Assembly (NCBI GenBank): GCA_941918925.1
Contig: OW799237.1
Span: 110,888,515-110,952,514, forward strand
Source of the DNA: Phyto melanocephala
Lineage: Eukaryota; Arthropoda; Insecta; Diptera; Rhinophoridae
DNA: 64,000 nt
Reading direction: 5' to 3'
The position numbers were made by a program, and so were the translations under genes. Shown here one piece after another: positions 1 to 12,654 of this stretch; positions within the stretch are counted from its first letter, which is position 1; every line of letters begins with the position of its first letter. Below the pieces are notes generated by a model. That model was not told the origin of the DNA. It worked only from the letters and a program-made list of their open reading frames with translations, and did no database searches.

Positions 1-1535
1 AATATAAACATTCTTTAAAGAGGGTTTTACAGCGTTTCTAACTAAGACGATGCATTTATTTTTGAATATTTTTTTTACTTATTTGCTTTCTCATCGCCAA
101 CTATCTTTTAAAGCATTTTTTTTCTTTGTAAATTTTCTACTGCCATGACCGACAAAATGTCTAATAATGAAAACTTTTATTTAAGGTTAAAGTTTAAATT
201 CAATACGAATACGGGGCAAAAAGAAAAAAAAAGAACAAATAAATAACAACACGAGAAAAATTACTGTGTACAACATTAGACATTTATTGATATTTGGTGG
301 ATTCACAAGTTATGCTATAGTCATATTATCATTATGTTGTAACTTTATGCGACAATTAAAGTATATGTATGTTGTAAAATTATATGATCAAATATACTTA
401 TGTCACGTTTATTGAATTGGCATTACTGAATAGAAACATGGGCCAAATGGCTTAACCGTCCTAACGCCACAGATATAATTCAGAAAGATTCTACAAGCAA
501 AGAAAAACCATGGTGACGACATGATCACGACGGTCATATTATAGTTTCTAAAACAATATTTGGTTGTCGAAAACAAGTAATAGTTATTTTTGTTTCATTT
601 CATCATATATTTTGTTACGATAATCAAGTATTTGTTTGAATTGTATCATTTACTTTTCGTAAAAATTTCAAAATGGTTATCATTTAAAAATAGTATGATT
701 TAAAAGAAATAATCCGACAAAAATAATATTATATTCAAAAGCATTAAAAATTACAAATAATCATTAAATAATAGGTGAGACAACAGTATAATTACAAATT
801 TATCAAGCTGTGATTTTTTTAATAATAATTTGATTTCAACTGTTCTTCTTCTTGCTGAATAAGTTTTTATTATTTTAAAAGTTTGATGTCAAAAAAATAA
901 CAAACAAAATTTTGAAAAATTAAAGAAAATTTAAAAAGAAACGATAAAGTGTAAAAAAATATTGATATAAAAATTGCAATTAAATACAATCAATATGTGT
1001 ATGTTACAGCGAAAGACAATAATTTGCCGTAAAAAAGCAAAGATTGTCGACTTCAATTGTAGTCATATTTATGATTATTGAATAATGCTTAAATTAAACA
1101 TAATAATGATGACTGGTAACCATTATATGTTTTAACCATAATCATAAAATTCAATCATAGTATGTTGCTCTTCGATTATGGTTACCACAACCATGTTTTT
1201 TGTCTGCGTGTAAAAAAAATAAGTAAAAAGCCTTACATTATTTCATGAGTCATTGCCTCCGTCGAAAATGGTTGGAGTCTCTGCCAAATATATTTCTTTG
1301 TTTATATTTATTTTTATAAAAAAAGATACGAAATCTTTTCTACAACGTTTAAAATGATTTAGATTTAATTTGGCATGTTTTGTTTAAGAACGATAGAACT
1401 TAGAATGGGTTAACTCAAACAAATTGTCATACTGTGATAACTTTTTTAAGTTTTTGTGTCAAATTGTAATAAATATGTAGATTGACGCTTGAACAATGCT
1501 CCGAAATTATCTAAATTAACTTTAAAAATTAGTCT
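1..1535. other. AT-rich non-coding stretch
   Basis: I see no gene, structured repeat or conserved-looking coding block here. The sequence is A/T-rich with homopolymer runs and scattered stops in all frames. Confidence 0.6.
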
Positions 1536-1600
1536 TCGATGATTTATCGGAAAATTTTTTACGACGATGAGGCTCATTTTTGGCTAAACTGGTTTGATTA
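1536..1600 (+). pseudogene. Relic of a mariner-type transposase (first catalytic Asp region)
   Basis: A short + strand stretch reads YDDEAHFWLN, the block around the first catalytic aspartate in rosa-like mariner transposases. The same block (SDEAHFWLNGY) occurs in the mariner remnant at 11346-11831. No open frame extends either way, so this is an isolated fossil. The family assignment rests on this one motif. Confidence 0.5.
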
Positions 1601-1963
1601 TTAATATACAACGTTCATAAAAATGCAACATTTGGCGCGGTTCACACTCTGATGTTATTATTGAATCTGATTTCTACAGAAAAGAAAATTGCATTACCCC
1701 CGACCACACGAGCGATTGATTATGTCTTAATATAAGCCAGCGGAATAACAACGTCAAATTGCCAATGTTCAAGCTCTATATCTCTATAGGTGGTGAACAC
1801 GTACATAAATATCTTAAAACATAAAATTAAAAATTTTACTGAAGATTGTTCTATAATTAAAAATTTTACACAAAATATATGAAAATAAATTTCACAAAAG
1901 CCACTAGATTCAAACGATTCTTTTGCCGTAATGAATTTAAATATTTTTAAAAACTAAAATTTT

Positions 1964-2657
1964 TATACCCTTCACACAGTGAAAAAGGGTATATGTATAT
2001 AGGTTTGTCATTCCGTTTGTAATTTCTACAATTTTCATTTCCCATAACCCCATAAAGTATATATTTTCTGAAAGCTTATGAATAGAGGAGTCGATTAAGC
2101 CCTGACCGTCTGTCCGTCTGCCCATCTGTCCGTGAGTTGGTTGAAATCAACTTTTAGAAGCAACTATATGTTCCTCAGATCTGTATATGGTATCAGTCTC
2201 TTGGAAATGAATCGCTATTGAAATTCAGCACAATCGCCCCATAACTTTCTGAGATATGAGCAAAAAACCACGACCACATCGTTTTTTTTCACAATTACAA
2301 CAACAACCTACATACATACTGGTTAAAGTAAACGTGGCATTGAATTCCAGCTGAGCCAAAAAAATTTTATTTTATTTAATATATTATTTATATTTTATTA
2401 TTTTTTTTATTTTTATTATTTTTTTATATTTTATTATTTTTTTATATTTTTTTTTAAATTTTTTTTGTAATTTTTTTTATTATTATTTTTTTATTTTTAA
2501 TATATTTTTTTTTGTAATTTTTTTTTTGGTATTATTTTTACATGTATGTACGTATTTTATATGAGATGAATGGTAATACAAACAATTGTTATTGCATGAC
2601 TACACGTTGTGAAGGGTATATAAGATTCGGGACGGCCGAATATAGCACTGTTACTTG
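1964..2657 (+). mobile_element. DINE-1/mini-me-like (Helentron-associated) element, copy 1
   Basis: A non-autonomous element of about 690 bp. The 5' end is TATACCCTTCACACAGTG followed by the imperfect inverse AAAGGGTATA. The conserved core ATAAAGTATATATTTTCTGA and a GTCC/GTCT run follow, then a tRNA-like block (about 2317-2357), a T-rich tract (about 2360-2530), the subterminal inverted repeat GTTGTGAAGGGTATA, a 3' hairpin of the ATTCGGxxCGGCCGAAT type, and the terminus GTTACTTG followed by host TT. Subterminal inverted repeats plus a 3' hairpin and T/T insertion are the known hallmarks of DINE-1-type elements. The core with (TA) and (GTCY) runs is known from dipteran mini-me elements. Confidence 0.8.
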
Positions 2658-4060
2658 TTTATATTTACAATGTTTATTTTAATATTTTGTTTTCTTTTTT
2701 ACTGCGGCGTTCTTTCATACATTAGTGTTGTTTTTACATTTTTTACAATTGAATTTGACAGCTTGTCATTATTGCTCAGCAATGTATTAAAACATACGTT
2801 TATTGTGTTAGCAATAGAATTTGATAGTTACTGTGGTAATAATTGGCAAAAATATTGCTCGTGTGGTGGGGAGGGGTTACGGTCAATGAAAATCGCTACC
2901 GCAACATGATCAATGATATTTTGTGTAAAAATGTTGGTGACATTGATCCAGGAGAGATTGTGTGTGAGATGTGGTTTTAATTTGTTGAGACCATAATTTG
3001 GCGATAAGCTAATTTCGAGAAATCCACTTGGTTATTGGCCTCCAACGTCGACATGTCTGTAGAGGTAACTGAAGTCACTAGGTTATGCTGATAAACCCGT
3101 AAAAATGTTAGCCTTGGAGGCCACTATTTTTATTTGTATTATTTTAGCCAGCAATACTCAAAAAAGTAGCCCGAAATTTAACTTCATAATGCGCTTCGTC
3201 AAGACCAGCTGCGTTGTCTATATATCCGAAATTCATATGTCAATACCATGGATTGATCTTTTAAATTAAATAATTATTTCGATTAAAATTTACTTTTCCA
3301 TGTTAAATATTTACGACAATGTCAAGTTCTATCGGACTTGAAAAAACACCCATTAGAATACATTCAGTTAAGTGGTGGGTGTTTCATAACTGTGGTATTT
3401 TTTCATATTTTCATTTAAAAGCATTTGAATTTACGACGCCTTGTGAATCTACCAAATAATATACATTTATTTACTTGTAGCAATAAAAACAACTACAACA
3501 TTATATTTGTGCATTAAGTAGTAAATAGTATATTAGTTTGAGAATTTTCCTTCGTTTTTCCTTTATTGCTGTCTGTTGTAGTCCAGTAAATTTACATAAA
3601 TTTGTTTATTTAAGTTGTTCGTTTATTTGTTTGTCTGTTAGATTGTTGTTTTAAATTTAACATAATTGATTTGTACCCTAAACACCAGATTGTTTTATTT
3701 GATTATTTTTTTTTAATACATGATGTTATTCAAAGATCTTGTTGGTTTTTTTCTAAGACGCTTTTTTGTTGTTGGCATTAAGAATTTGTAATTTGAGAAA
3801 AATCCGCAGAAAACTTTAGGCACGCGAATGTTTTAAAATCGCTTTTTAAGCGCAAACTGAGTTTGAATTGCTGTTATAAGGTCATCTAAATGTTTAAGTA
3901 TTTTTAACTATTTTTTGACTGAATATTGTATCAGATATATTTTTTAACTTCTTAGAAAATATTATAAATTCATCAGCTTTGAGACAACTAATACACTTAA
4001 TGTTATTATTAAGTAAAAGGACATGATTAGTGTAACATATTAAGTACACCTTGAAAAAAT
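2658..4060. other. Non-coding stretch
   Basis: No gene is supportable. The only local structure noted is an imperfect hairpin near 3340-3390 with arms AACACCCA and TGGGTGTT. An open frame that starts inside copy 1 and runs to 2909 has no recognisable domain. Confidence 0.5.
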
Positions 4061-4427
4061 AATTAATTCAAGATGGCGTCCAAAACAACAAATTGTAGAT
4101 TTCATACTTTTTAAACCGACCTCAACATGGATATCAAGTAAACGGGGTTGATTAACGAAATAAATTACACCTTGACTGAAATCTAAATTAAAAATGATAG
4201 TACGAACATAAAAGGATCAAAATGGAGTAATAAAAAAAAAAAATTCAAATGTCACATAACCGATTACGTTAGATCAACGGCAATATTTACTAAGGTTTGT
4301 TTTTAGTCTGATAAAGTCTGATTAGATAAGGTCATATATATTTGGAATTTTAACAAACTTGCATGTAGTTGAAGGATATATTAGATTCAGTAAGGCCGAA
4401 ATAGCACTCCTAAATACTTGCTATAAG
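4061..4427 (+). mobile_element. Decayed DINE-1-like element (3' part)
   Basis: The end at about 4370-4427 reads GAAGGATATATTAGATTC, then a degraded hairpin (CAGTAAGGCCGAAATAGCAC) and TACTTG, matching the 3' terminus of the full copies. Upstream, the word AAGATGGCGTC near 4072 matches the internal repeat unit of the copies at 50061 and 56217. The 5' boundary is uncertain. Confidence 0.5.
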
Positions 4428-5750
4428 ACATCTTTGTGGGACTTCAGTCTTACAAAGATGCTGGCTATTAAGAAGAACTGTGCGATTAGAATTGTCGGCA
4501 ATTAACTGAGAAGCAGATAGGGATGCTATTAAGCCACTGGGGAGTTAGAAGGCCGAAAAGGGATCAGAAATAGTAGCGGTCCGTTTAAAAAATTTCCCCA
4601 TTATATATATATAATTATGTAGTACCAAAATTCAACAAATTCCTGGTGGTTTCTAGATGGTTAATATCCTAGAATACCTAACACTTATTAGTTATAAATT
4701 TTTGACATTTCTAAATTTCACCCCAAATGCAATTAAAACTTTTTGTTTAACTTTACTCTTTAATTACATTTTATATATGAATTTTAATTATCAATTCGTT
4801 CTGAGTTTCAATTAAACTAACATTTTGTACAAACTAAATGAGTCCTTAGCTTATAATTAACTAATTAATATTGATTAGTTTATAAATACATACATACAAA
4901 CATACATAAATATGTAAGTACATACATACATAAATACATATTCAAGTATGTTCATCTATAACGTATATTTATTTGTATGTTTGTATATTCTAATTACTTT
5001 ACTAACTAAATAAGTTACTAACTTAAATAAATTGATAATTGTAAATGCAGGTATACAAAGCATGTACGTGTAAATTTATACTAAATAGTCAACTAGTCAA
5101 GTATCACGTATAATTAACAGAGCTATAAATTAAATACATGCCGACAAGTGGCATTTAATCAGTTTAAAATATCAATCAATTTACAATCATACCACAGAAA
5201 TCTGAAGTTACCAATAGGCACATGATATAAATCGTAAAGACACACATTGACAGACAGTCAAAGCCATACACACACATACATATACAAATTAATAGACTAA
5301 ACAATGCTTTCAACTCTAATTGACTATAATAGTGTATTGAATTTGAATATGCTTTTTGTATAGAGTATAATTAAGGGTTTCAACGAATTTTTTAATGACC
5401 TACTTAATAGCTTGGAATCGTATTGTTTTTGAATATATTTTGAAACTCTGCAGACAAATAAGTAGCAGTTAAGGTGCTCCTTTATCTTAAATTTAATTAG
5501 ATAGCCACTTTGTTTTGTATATTAAGAAAATATTACAAAAAAAAGGTGTTGAATCTCCTTTTTCAATGCTTGACTGGAAGTTAGATTGTTGATATAAACT
5601 TTTGACTTCCATTACCTGCTAGTTATATTACATAATCTAGCGTATCAATTCTGACGGCGAACCAAGTCCATTTTCAGCACTTACTTCTAATGTTTAATAT
5701 CCGTGTAATTCCATTTGATTAAGTTTATTAGTAAAAATGCTATGATAAAA
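4428..5750. other. Non-coding stretch with short CATA-type runs
   Basis: AT-rich. Interrupted ACATACATAA-type microsatellite lies at about 4886-4935, and more CA/TA-rich sequence at about 5265-5290. A faint coding-like stretch at about 4440-4560 could be an old LINE relic, but nothing specific can be recognised. Confidence 0.5.
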
Positions 5751-6561
5751 CAAGGAAGAGTGCTATATTCGGCCATGCCGAATCTTATATACCCTTCACA
5801 ACGTGTAGTCATGCAATAACAGTGGTTTGTATCACCATTCATCTCATATGAAATACGTACATACATATAAAAACATAAAACATATAAAATTAAAAATTAA
5901 CGTATGTATGTTAAATAAAAATAAAAAAAAAATTAAAAAAAAATTTAAAAAAAAATTAAAAAAAAAAAAATTTTAAAAAAAAAATTTAAAAAAAAAATTA
6001 AAAAAAAAATAAAAAAAAAAATTATAAAAAAAAATAATTAAAATATAAATAATAAACTTAAAACAAAAAAAAAATAAAAAAAAAAATAATAATAAAAATA
6101 TAAATAATATGTTAAAAAAAATAAAAAAAAAATTTAAAAAAAAAATTAAAAAATCTTAAAAAAATTTTTTTTTTGGCTCAGCTGGGATTCGATCCCACGT
6201 TTGCTCTAACCAGTATACACGTTTGTATGTATGTATATTGTTGTTGTAATGTTGTTTTTGTGAAAAAAAATCGAGGTGGTCGTGGGTTTTTGCTCATATC
6301 TCAGTTGTTTATGAACCGTTGTTTCTGATTTTCAATACCGATCTACTCCCTCACCCGGGTCCAAGCGATTTAGGGGGGCTTCAAAAAGTTGATTTCAATA
6401 TACACACGGACAGACGGACAGACTGACAGAGCTTAATCGACTCCTCTATTCATAAGCTTTCAGAAAATATATACTTTATGGGGTCGGAAATGAAAATTGT
6501 AGAAATTTCACACGGAATGACAAACCTATATATACCCTTTTTCACTGTGTGAAGGGTATAA
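5751..6561 (-). mobile_element. DINE-1/mini-me-like element, copy 2
   Basis: Full-length copy on the minus strand. On the + strand it opens with CAAGGAAGAGTGCTATATTC (the reversed 3' terminus), then the hairpin ATTCGGCCATGCCGAAT and TATATACCCTTCACAACG. A long A-rich tract (about 5890-6160) follows, then the reversed tRNA-like block (about 6177-6226), the core CATAAGCTTTCAGAAAATAT near 6450 and the 5' end CACTGTGTGAAGGGTATA at about 6543-6561. It is flanked by AA on the + strand next to its 3' end, that is TT on its own strand, as in the other copies. Confidence 0.8.
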
Positions 6562-6874
6562 TACAAATATGGAAAGCTAGAGGTCATGACTTTTTATACT
6601 TGACTGTTTTTTCAAGTTCTTGGAACCACATTTGATTTCCAATTTCTTTTAAATAATTGCTTTTCTATTTTCTCTACCGCACCACACAGCTATGCTTGTG
6701 TCAAAGGCATCCCCCTAAGTCCTGCCACTATTATGCTATTTGTCTTTAAAACCATTTTTCGTAGTGTTACAAACGAAACGATTGAACTCAATTTTATTTT
6801 ATTTAAAGAATGGACACAGAATATTATTGTTGTAATAAAGAGTAGCGCATTGATTAAGCGCACAACATGCCAAT
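6562..6874. other. Non-coding stretch
   Basis: No supportable gene. It lies between DINE-1-like copy 2 and a SINE tail. A 63-codon minus-strand frame (6690-6881) has no recognisable feature. Confidence 0.4.
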
Positions 6875-6945
6875 GGGGCATACGTGTATACCTGTTATGA
6901 GCTTGGGCTTTTAGTGCACCTCTTTTTCAACCTGAGCTAACCTAA
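6875..6945 (+). repeat. Tail fragment of a tRNA-derived SINE family
   Basis: The segment from GGGCATACGTGTATACCTG through CTTTTTCAACCTGAGC to CTAACCTA aligns closely with the minus strand of 59218-59268, the tail of the fuller SINE copy there. The tRNA-like head is not evident upstream, so this looks 5'-truncated. Confidence 0.55.
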
Positions 6946-9277
6946 TAAAGAGTGTAATATATAAAAAACACAAATACTCCGCAGTATGGTTTAAATGTGT
7001 TTTAAAATAATTATTGTCATTGCAACTCTGTTACCAATACTTATAAACAATTATTACTGATTGCAAAATTTTTGATACATGTTGAAAGAGCGGTAGCATA
7101 ACGATAAGGAGGCGAAATTGGTTCATACAAAATTGGTAGGCCAGACACAAACTTTGGTATAAAACACTTCATGCGATCGTTTTTGAGTGGATGTTTTGCT
7201 TGTAATTTGTTTTTATTACAATAACAAAACACATGGACAATTTTAACTTAAAGCCAACGTTTGGATTCTAAATTTCGTTTTTAAAAATTTTTTTAATTTT
7301 TTTTAATTTATTCTTTTATTTGTATATTTCATTTATAGAAAATGCTTCATCAATTTTTAATTAATCACTGAAGGTCCTAATTTTGGTATTAAAATAATAC
7401 CCATTTTAAGCGAACCATTAAAATGTTATTGAATTTCCAATTTCTGGTTAAAAATGATGTCAACATATCGATTAGCTTTAATTTGATTTCTATACATTTT
7501 TACATATGGAAAAGGATACTTGAAAATAAAACTATACATTCACACACACACACATACAACAAACAAACATTGTACAATAAATATGCTAAAAACAAATAAA
7601 AGCAAATATTTATGTACTTTTTTTCACTAAATAATAAAAACCACAAAAACCTCCACAATATGGTCGATCATTTTGGTCGGCATATTTGTTGGACAATGGA
7701 CGACAAAAGAACAAGAACAAGAACAAGAAAAATGTGACATTTTACTTTAGAGTTGTTCTTATTTTTGCGGGTATTGATTATGTATGTTGCATGCATGTAC
7801 CTTAAACAAACGTTTAGACAACATCTACTCATGCACGCATGAAGGCAAGACAGAAAAAAAGACTGTGTGATTTGTAATAATGTCCTTCAGATTAGTGCTT
7901 TTTCTGCTGTAAGATTGTCATGGTTTGAGTTTTTTTCTTCTTGTTTCTTTTTATTATAGATTATTGTGGTCGTTTTTGTATAAAAACTTTTTTAATTTTT
8001 GTTCTTTTTATATAAAACATTTTGTAAACTGGAATCTTAAGCCCCTTGATTAGTCTTCTGCAAACTTATTCCTATTTTTAAGGGCGGTCAAATTATCTAT
8101 AACACACATCCTTTTCATTTAATCCTTGACTTTTGAACAAACATTTTTGTGTTTGTTTAACTATTTATATTGGTTTAAGTCGTGTGTGCTGCTGCCTCAT
8201 TGTTGTACAACAACTGACAACAATTGACAGGAAGAGTGTCTTAAATGTGTTGTGAAATGAAAAACTTGTATTGAATGGAATTGTTTTGAAAAAAGTTTAC
8301 ATATTATTCCACTTAAGTCCAAATAACTAACCATGTCATCCAACCACTCATTCAGCCAATCGTTCATTCATTCACTTCTATTCAAATAGTTCATTTAATT
8401 TTTGGTTGTAATATTGAAGTGAAATGGGTTTTATTGCGTTTATTGTTTGTTTAGTGAAATCAACTAATTATGGGTTGTTAAATGGCAGCCATTTAGTAGT
8501 GGTTTGATTAAAAATTTTATCATACACATGATATACACATACATATACACCTAAGTATGTGCGCATGTTTATAAACGAGGACCAATATTAAAGGTATTTT
8601 TAGAATTAATTCCAGATATGGAATATTGAGCTTTAGCAGCTTCAGCAAACTTTATTGTGAAAGAAACTTTTTTTAAATAAAAAGCCTTAGAAATTTTTCT
8701 ACAACGTTTCCATGATCACAGGGTAAATGTGATGATAATTTTTCAAGGTTTTGTGGTTATACTAGGTTAGTGAAAAAGTAGAAACAATTTCAAATACTTT
8801 TGACGAACATATTTATGCTTAATCGCAGGATAAACTGTGTCTGCCAACGTCATGTTATTACTTTTCAAAACACCTGATTGGTGATGACAATCAGAAACTT
8901 ACTCTTACATTAATTCCGTGGTTTGTGGTCAATCATGCAAATTGCTTAAACTGCAGCACCTTTATTTTGTAAAACATGTCACTATAAAAAAGGTTTCCAA
9001 TAATTTTTTTGATAAATATTTTTTTCGAAAAATTGCTACAATAACGTAGATTTTCCGATATACACTAATAAAAGTAAGAAGGTAAAAATAAAGGCGAACT
9101 GGATTCACAATTCTTCTGAGTGTGCCTTCGTAACCTCTACACTATCATTCATATTCAAAATACGACATTAAAACTTACGCACATACATATCTAGTATGTG
9201 CATTCATTCATTTGTGTGTCAGCACATGTGTAATTGTAGATAGTTGTATTTTTAAACAAATATAATGCGGTGAGTAA
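6946..9277. other. Long non-coding stretch upstream of inv
   Basis: No gene recognised. It contains simple repeats, for example CACACACACACA near 7541 and a short AGAACA/AAGAACA tandem at about 7705-7730. The 63-codon minus-strand frame near 7041-7232 has no features of a real protein. Confidence 0.5.
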
Positions 9278-9460
9278 ATATATTTTTTAATCCACCACCA
9301 AAAAAATGGTGTGAGGGGTATATTCATTTTGTCATTCCATTTGTAACACATCGAAATATTAATTTTAGACACCATTAGGTATACATTTTCTGAGTTCTGG
9401 TTTTATTTTAGGATGATTAAGTTATGCCCATCCGTCTATTCGTTCGTCAGCCTTTTAAAA
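9278..9460 (+). mobile_element. 5' fragment of a second DINE-1-like subfamily
   Basis: It opens with a hairpin-forming CCACCACCAAAAAAATGGTG and GGGGTATATT, then TTTTGTCATTCCATTTGTAA, a TATACATTTTCTGAG core and a CCGTCTATTCGTTCGTC run. The same architecture appears in reverse at 45090-45362. It differs from the main family at the 5' hairpin (CCACCACC instead of CTTCACAC). No 3' hairpin is visible, so it is truncated or decayed. Confidence 0.55.
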
Positions 9461-10119
9461 GCACAAAAAGAAAAAACTAGGGGAATGAAATTTTGCCACA
9501 ATATTTTCTATATATTGAAAATGTTTGATATTTAAAACGGGCTTAATTGGTGTATTAGAAACAGAGTTATAGCTTAAAATGCATTACTAGGTCATACAAA
9601 ATGTCTTTCTAACATCGAAATAAAATGAAATTGCGTCTGATGAAGTAGAGTGATAAAATTTCGCAGGAATATTTTTTAAATTAAAAAAAAACATGTTTCC
9701 TCAAAAATTTTTCAAATCCGTTCATTACGAAAAGAGTTACTTGGACAAACCCACTTTAAGTTCTACCTCTCACAGATGCCATATTCTATTATTCAAAATC
9801 TATAATAGAACCGACAGAATCAGATTTACAATTCTGAAATTTTTTGTTTAATATTATTGTAATAACGGTAAATGAAGGTAACACTCTCTTTAACGCCCTC
9901 CTCCGATATAAAGAATTTTTCTTAATTCATATAATTTCTCTATGGACAAAGATTTTTAAATAAAACGGGACTCTATATTGCAATATCTAAGTTGAATTCA
10001 TTAGAAGAAATTATTTTGACACACCTTTTTTAATGCCTATTTCTTTAATATTGTCTTAAAAATAATTAGACAATATGAATCCTATTGTAGAAACACTTTA
10101 AGTTCCATTTTGGAAATAA
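9461..10119. other. Non-coding stretch
   Basis: AT-rich, no supportable feature. It may include diverged internal sequence of the preceding DINE-1-like element. Confidence 0.4.
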
Positions 10120-10831
10120 CAAGTAACAGTGCTATATTAAGCCGTGCCGAATCTTATATACCCTTCACAGCGTGTAGTCATGCAGTAACAATTGTTTGTA
10201 TCACCATTCATCTCATATAGAATACGTGCATACGTACACGTTAGAATAAATGTGGCATCGGATCCCAGCTGAGCCAAAAAATTTTTATTTTATTTTATTT
10301 AATATATTATTTATATTTTATTATTTTTTTTAAATTTTTTTAAAAAATTTTTTTAAATTTTTTTTACAATTTTTTTTTTAATTTTTTTTTGTAGTTTTTT
10401 TTATTATTTTTTTCTTATTTTTAATATTTTTTTTGTAATTTTTTTTGTTTGGTATGTTTTTTACATGTATGCATGTATGTATGTTGTTGTTGTAATTTTG
10501 AAAAAAAACGAGGTGGTCGTGGTTTTTTGCTCATATCTCAGAAAGTTATGGGGCGATTGTGCTGAATTTCAATAGCGATTCATTCCTGGATATTTCCAAG
10601 AGATTGATACCATATACAGATCTGAGGAACATATAGTTGCTTCTAAAAGTTGATTTCAACCAACACACGGACAGACGGGCAGACGGACAGACGGTCAGGG
10701 CTTAATCGGCTCCTCTATTCATAAGCTTTCAGAAAATATATACTTTATGGGGTCGGAAATGAAAATTGTAGAAATTACAAACGGAATGACAAAGCTATAT
10801 ATACCCTTGTGCACCACAGGTGAAGGGTATA
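10120..10831 (-). mobile_element. DINE-1/mini-me-like element, copy 3, with inverted central module
   Basis: The outer parts run on the minus strand: CAAGTAACAGTGCTATATTA at the left is the reversed 3' terminus, and GTGAAGGGTATA at the right is the 5' end, with the core near 10725-10760. The central block (about 10228-10487) is the other way round. The tRNA-like block GCATCGGATCCCAGCTGAGC and the following T-rich tract read on the + strand here, whereas in copy 2, the other minus copy, they are reverse-complemented. The block is bordered by GTGCATACGTACAC and ACATGTATGCATGTATG, which are inversely related. Confidence 0.75.
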
Positions 10832-11345
10832 AAAACGAGAAAAAGAACTAATAAAGGGTGTCAAAATTTATGGTCTCATTTTAATATTTATAAAAAAGAG
10901 ATTTTTTTTAAATATTAAATATATTTTTATTTCAGTTTATTACAAAAAGATTCCGGTTAAAGATTAAAAATTATGTCCGGCAAGTGACACCCCTACCGGT
11001 TCGGCAGGCTCTTTTATCAATATTCTCAATGACGTTTTTCAATAAACAGTTGTCAGTGGTAAAAATATCTGCACTATAATATTGATGTTAAGCCCTTAAG
11101 CGGTTGTGAGATTTAAAAAAACCTCTCAAAAAGTAGTCTTAAAGTGTCCGTATCGCATGATTTTGGTGAAAAATTCACTTGTCATCGTTGAGAAATAATG
11201 CGATTCCTGAACTTTTTTTTCACATATACTCTATGTTTAAATCAAAAAAGCTTTGGATTATCTCCCTATAGCGATTTCCATTAAAACTTAAACAAAGAAT
11301 GTGAAACAGATTTTAGTGTTAAGAGATTATTCTGCAGTGATTATA
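10832..11345. other. Non-coding stretch
   Basis: No gene recognised between DINE-1-like copy 3 and the mariner remnant. Confidence 0.4.
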
Positions 11346-11831
11346 AAGGGTGATTTTTTATGAATTATTTTATATTAAAATTTCATCATGGAGAAACTCA
11401 CAAACGAGCAACGACTGCAAATCGTTGAAATTTATTATCAAAATTCGTGCTTTGTGAGAAATGTCCATCGATGGAAATCCACTGTTTTATCGAAAAATTT
11501 AGTTCAGCGATGAGGCTCATTTCTGGCTAAATGGATACAAGCAAATTCATCCTTATGTGAAGTCGTTGGTCTATGTGGACAAGTCAAAAACGATTGAAGC
11601 TTGTGTTATTCATGAAATACAGGCCAAAATGCTCGAAAAAGTGGTGCCAAATTGGACCTTACGAATGGAAAATTTGAACCGGAGCCGCGGGCAACATTTA
11701 CATGAAGTTATTTTTAAAAGGTAAATGGAAAGGACCAATTTATCGATTCTAATAACAATTTTTTAATATATGATGCAAGTTGGAGTATTTTATTAGATTT
11801 GTAAAAAAACTACGCTTAAAAAATCACGCTT
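11346..11831 (+). mobile_element. Internally deleted rosa-like mariner element with TIRs and TA duplication
   Basis: Inverted ends AAGGGTGATTTTTTA (left) and TAAAAAATCACGCTT (right) match except at one position and are flanked by TA on both sides (11344-11345 and 11832-11833). Inside, an ATG at about 11388 starts MEKLTNEQRLQIVEIYYQN, the N terminus typical of rosa-like transposases. The sequence then jumps to a segment containing SDEAHFWLNGY (first catalytic Asp) and VVPNWTLRMENL, and ends without the later catalytic residues. At 486 bp it cannot encode an active transposase and is best seen as a deletion derivative that could only be moved in trans. Confidence 0.8.
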
Positions 11832-11833
11832 TA

Positions 11834-12654
11834 GTTGTTAATCTTGGGACGTGAAAGTATGCACTACAAAAAATTGGTGGAGGCTATTTGAAATTCAGCA
11901 CAGCCGGTACAGTGCTCTTAATTGTTATTTAAGTATTACTATATAATAATTGTGTTTGTAGGTTCATAAAAATTTAATGCAAAAGAAAAGGTTCAAAAAA
12001 ACCATTTAATATCGTATATAATATGATATATGCGATATAAATGACGACAACACATTGTGGTATCATGTTTCATTGTCAATTGAATTCAGATAATTGAACA
12101 TTTAAATGGATATTCAATTGACTGTTTATTTGTATGTTTTTCTGTTTATATGTACATATACATATGCACATGTACATATTGTGTTTATTATTTGCAGGTA
12201 AATATATTGCTTGAAATACCAGTTTATTGAAATCGGTCTTATTTTACTCTACACCACAAACACAGGTAAAAAAAGCATTTAGAAAAATTATCGAATATCC
12301 GACTTTAAAAATATTTATCGATAATTCCTTAGTCGATTTAACAGTTCCGACCGTCCGGCTAGTTGTGTATACAAACATATAATGCTTATAAACAAAAAGC
12401 AATCACAATTTTACAGACTCGATTTTGAGTATGAACACATAAAAGCAAGCTTATACTATTCAAAATCGGCATGCATTGGGATTGTGAGTGGATTGCGAGG
12501 CACTGAACACAATGTTTAACTCATTTCCATTTTCCTTTATATTATTTTGGAGATCGACAATATATAGAAATGCGGAAATTTTGGCCAGGCTTCTTTTGAC
12601 CTTGAACAAACGTTCTGATTATGACAGGGCACTTAAAATTATAATTTCTACAAA
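11834..12654. other. Non-coding stretch
   Basis: No supportable gene. A 73-codon + strand frame at 12488-12709 runs into the LINE relic and has no recognised domain in its upstream part. Confidence 0.4.
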
